From the NCBI GenBank assembly GCA_900544255.1, contig UQUM01000070.1, positions 1-6,456 on the forward strand: 6,456 nt of DNA. Direction: 5' to 3'. A model generated the notes under the pieces. That model saw nothing but the letters and a program-made list of their open reading frames with translations, did no database searches and had not been told where the DNA came from. Source of the DNA: an uncultured Sutterella sp. GTDB taxonomy: Bacteria; Pseudomonadota; Gammaproteobacteria; Burkholderiales; Burkholderiaceae_F. The position numbers were made by a program, and so were the translations under genes. Below are positions 6,183 to 6,456 of this stretch, in pieces; positions within the stretch are counted from its first letter, which is position 1; each line of letters starts with the position of its first letter.

Positions 6183-6278
6183 CAAATCATAAAATCCGAA
6201 GTATTACTTCAAATTTTATGAGATAAACTGAAGTACAACTTTCGTATTTATGAGAAGTTCGGAAGCGTTACTTCAAAT
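6183..6278. repeat. Three degenerate 32-bp tandem units carrying GAAGTA/TACTTC dyads
   Basis: Units lie at 6183-6214, 6215-6246 and 6247-6278. Units 2 and 3 share TTTATGAGA at exactly 32 bases; units 1 and 3 share a 20-base block (17 of 20 identical, 6195-6214 and 6259-6278) at exactly 64 bases. Each unit has a central dyad: perfect GAAGTA-T-TACTTC in unit 1, decayed in the others. Unit 1 is also nearly palindromic over 6187-6221, with 9-base arms TCATAAAAT and ATTTTATGA. The last unit overlaps the final codons of the minus-strand gene, so the array may be decayed duplications of that gene's tail, an element end, or a binding array. Confidence 0.6.
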
Positions 6279-6456
6279 ATTCTTGCATTGTTCGCAAAGA
6301 ATTCCTCATCTATTCTTCTAGATTCTTGAATTGACCCCTCTTTCAACACCACAATTGCCCCCCTCCCTTGCGAGGTGAAACGTGAATTCCGCACCTCGTT
6401 ATACTGTGTTGCTTCAAACTGAAGGTCGAGACACTCCGACACGGTCGAAGATCGCC
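6248..6456 (-). CDS. Unrecognised protein, C-terminal part (runs in from right edge)
   Basis: On the minus strand the frame is open from the window edge to a TAA at 6250-6248. The visible sequence reads RSSTVSECLDLQFEATQYNEV near its beginning and ARIFEVTLPNFS at its end. A GTG at 6442 could be a start, but no ribosome-binding site can be judged and the frame continues upstream, so a longer protein truncated by the window is more likely. The DNA is AT-richer than the operon genes, suggesting separate origin. I do not recognise the protein. A transposase tail is possible from the final 'IFEVTLP' pattern and the repeat-rich flank, but this is a weak guess. The last codons lie inside the third 32-base repeat unit. 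Confidence 0.4.
   Translation of the reverse strand, partial: RSSTVSECLDLQFEATQYNEVRNSRFTSQGRGAIVVLKEGSIQESRRIDEEFFANNARIFEVTLPNFS

Noticed and set aside
6183..6278. CRISPR array
   Set aside because: The units are contiguous and degenerate, with no unique spacers between conserved repeats, and no cas gene is visible.
6399..6407. CGTTATACT shared with the IS end at 192-200, suggesting a second copy of the element
   Set aside because: The match is only nine bases, lies inside an open frame on the other strand, and does not extend on either side.

Overview
The window reads as an accessory locus from a GC-rich Gram-negative, most likely a betaproteobacterium of the Sutterellaceae type (gut Burkholderiales). 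This is inferred from the porin type, the DcuC and OFA-type carriers and the codon bias; no rRNA or marker gene is present to prove it. GC-rich genes alternate with AT-rich, repeat-bearing intergenic DNA, and both edges carry mobile or damaged material.

Layout. Bases 1-121 (minus) encode the N-terminus of an IS630-type transposase running off the left edge. Its promoter side and the presumed element end lie at 122-199, abutting a headless GntR/UTRA regulator (about 202-570, plus). A strong hairpin at 594-631 separates that fragment from a convergent minus-strand operon, dcuC then porin (3063 down to 657). Next is a divergent AT-rich intergenic region (3064-3462). It holds a six-unit heptamer repeat that folds into a hairpin, and a tandem, degenerate copy of the start of the next gene. 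To the right, on the plus strand, are an OFA-type MFS transporter (3463-4743) and, 18 bases later, an AbgA-like M20 amidohydrolase (4762-6048). The amidohydrolase is cut by one in-frame TAG at 5752, with its frame intact on the other side. An intrinsic terminator at 6107-6135 ends this operon. Bases 6136-6456 are AT-rich, with three degenerate 32-base units and the C-terminal end of an unrecognised minus-strand gene.

How the parts may work together (inference). The left-hand pair looks like a carboxylate entry route: the porin lets small anions across the outer membrane and DcuC exchanges C4-dicarboxylates at the inner membrane. The right-hand pair looks like uptake plus hydrolysis of an amide-linked acid, such as a p-aminobenzoyl-glutamate-like or N-acyl amino acid compound. 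Several parts look decayed: the regulator is headless, the amidohydrolase has a nonsense codon, and the transporter has a stub of its own 5' end in front of it.

I see no convincing new multi-gene system. The most notable signals are the amber-split hydrolase, the diverged tandem 5'-end duplication, the heptamer array and the 32-base repeats at the right edge.
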